A DNA stretch of 14,274 nt from Acidianus hospitalis (GTDB taxonomy: Archaea; Thermoproteota; Thermoprotei_A; Sulfolobales; Sulfolobaceae), in the NCBI GenBank assembly GCA_046533895.1, contig JAWDOK010000023.1:1-14274 (forward strand), read 5' to 3'. A model generated the notes under the pieces. The model saw only the letters and a list, made by a program, of their open reading frames with translations, searched no databases and was not told the DNA's origin. The position numbers and the translations under genes are program-made. Shown one piece after another: positions 13,557 through 14,274 of this stretch (position 1 is the stretch's first letter; each line of letters begins with the position of its first letter).

Positions 13557-13835
13557 TTACGATTCAAGTAACTTAATTAATTTACATAAATTTTGATCAG
13601 TCAATACTATGTACCGTTTAAAATTAACTGCTATATAAAATGAAAAAGAACTTAAGTCAGTCCATGTTTCGTTTTGTGCTAGATACTTCTTATACATAAC
13701 TAGATATGTTTTTAGTTTAGAATCAGAATTTTTCTCATTTTCCAGTAATTGTTTCGCGTATGTAAAATTTGACATGATTTCCTTAGACACCTCAAAAATT
13801 AGCTCGTCGAGATTCTTTTCATTTAGATAAAACAT
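13557..13835 (-). CDS. Hypothetical 92-residue soluble protein
   Basis: The open frame encodes a Lys/Glu/Leu-rich protein, mostly helical by appearance, starting MFYLNEKNLDELIFEVSKEI and ending NLCKLIKLLES. There is no membrane segment or signal, one Cys (residue 83), and no motif that I recognise. The ATG at 13835 is preceded directly by GGAGAG and by an A/T stretch (AAATATTAAT, 13853-13862) that could act as a TATA box. It stands alone in an AT-rich area, 185 bases upstream of the small membrane protein gene, with no clear operon partner. The 13372-13556 gap shows only AT-rich sequence besides the promoter noted. The length and the plausible start support a real gene, but a chance frame cannot be excluded. 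Confidence 0.45.
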   Translation of the reverse strand: MFYLNEKNLDELIFEVSKEIMSNFTYAKQLLENEKNSDSKLKTYLVMYKKYLAQNETWTDLSSFSFYIAVNFKRYIVLTDQNLCKLIKLLES

Positions 13836-13880
13836 CTCTCCTATATTACAATTAATATTTTTGCATCTTCCATCTAATAG

Positions 13881-14274
13881 TATATAAACTTGAAAGACTC
13901 AGGGATTATCTCCGTAACCGCAAACAACGTTATTGATTACCTGGGCCACGAAATAAGGGGAAAATACATCTCAAGAACTCCCAGAACTCACACACTACCC
14001 AGGAGTATCGGTTGGGGATTATTAACTTCAGTGCCGATAGTCCTCGCTTTGTATTTCCTATCGCCTACCGAACTTATCTTAATAACCATCCTGGACGGGG
14101 TTATAGTAGGCCCTTCTCACATGCTCCTAGACATTTTTACAGAAAGAGGAATCTACCACAAGGTTAACGGAAGGTGGAGGAGAATAGCTTTAGCACACTT
14201 CTCTTATGATAACCCCATTGTCAACGGGTTAGCAATATTGTTAGGAGTTATAATGCTGTTTGCAGCAATACATA
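13881..14274 (+). pseudogene. DUF1286-family membrane protein, 5'-truncated, continues past the window end
   Basis: An open frame from 13881 (after a stop at 13878-13880) to the window end encodes KDSGIISVTANNVIDYLGHE, TPRTHTLPRSIGWGLLTSVP, IVLALYFLSPTELILITILD, GVIVGPSHMLLDIFTERGIY, then RRIALAHFSYDNPIVNGLAI and LLGVIMLFAAIH. The D-x-L-GHE motif, the RTPRTHTLPRS block and SHMLLDIFTERGIY are signatures of DUF1286 (PF06939), membrane proteins common in Sulfolobales and their viruses. Family members begin with a MKLRTH-type helix of about 50 residues before this point. Here it is absent: there is no in-frame ATG or GTG upstream, only TTG at 13890, directly behind a TATA-like TATATAAAC. Either the gene is 5'-truncated or it uses TTG for a shortened form. 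Base composition is more GC-rich than in the neighbouring genes. The right end is cut by the window. Confidence 0.7.

Overview
The window looks like chromosomal DNA of a thermoacidophilic crenarchaeon of the order Sulfolobales (Acidianus/Sulfolobus-like). The reasons are the AT-rich composition, TATA boxes centred about 26 bases before start codons with no Shine-Dalgarno sequence (leaderless transcripts), an EtfB-EtfA-FixC-FixX operon, PaREP1 and DUF1286 family proteins, and IS607/IS605-type remnants. No rRNA, tRNA or CRISPR array was seen. All family calls come from reading motifs by eye; no database search was possible.

Left part (1-3.3 kb). The minus strand carries the 5' part of an unknown gene (1-161) with its own promoter, preceded by two overlapping radical SAM/SPASM genes. 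These resemble the AhbC and AhbD/TIGR04053 enzymes of the siroheme-dependent (alternative) heme pathway. A BtpA-family TIM-barrel gene diverges from them across a 128-base gap holding two near-identical 20-base repeats exactly 50 bases apart. Just after btpA (3.3-3.8 kb) lie the N-terminal third of a TnpB gene, a GC-rich hairpin upstream of it, and an 18-base perfect palindrome.

Middle part (3.9-10.6 kb). A tight minus-strand operon etfB-etfA-fixC-fixX (overlaps of 4, 4 and 19 bases) encodes an electron-transferring flavoprotein with its quinone-oxidoreductase-type partner and ferredoxin. A diverging acyl-CoA dehydrogenase-fold gene is a plausible electron source, but it lacks the usual catalytic glutamate. 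FixX lacks one cluster cysteine. Next, from its own promoter, comes a stand-alone cytoplasmic molybdopterin oxidoreductase with a cysteine as probable Mo/W ligand. The likely theme is cytoplasmic dehydrogenation feeding electrons to the membrane quinone pool, although a role for the molybdoenzyme in this is not shown.

Right part (10.6-14.3 kb). After a family 2 glycosyltransferase the region looks like a decaying, plastic stretch. It holds a frameshifted relic of an IS607 serine recombinase, a PaREP1 protein, an mscS pseudogene with two single-base frameshifts and a lost C-terminus, two unrecognised small genes, and a DUF1286 gene without its N-terminus that runs off the window end.
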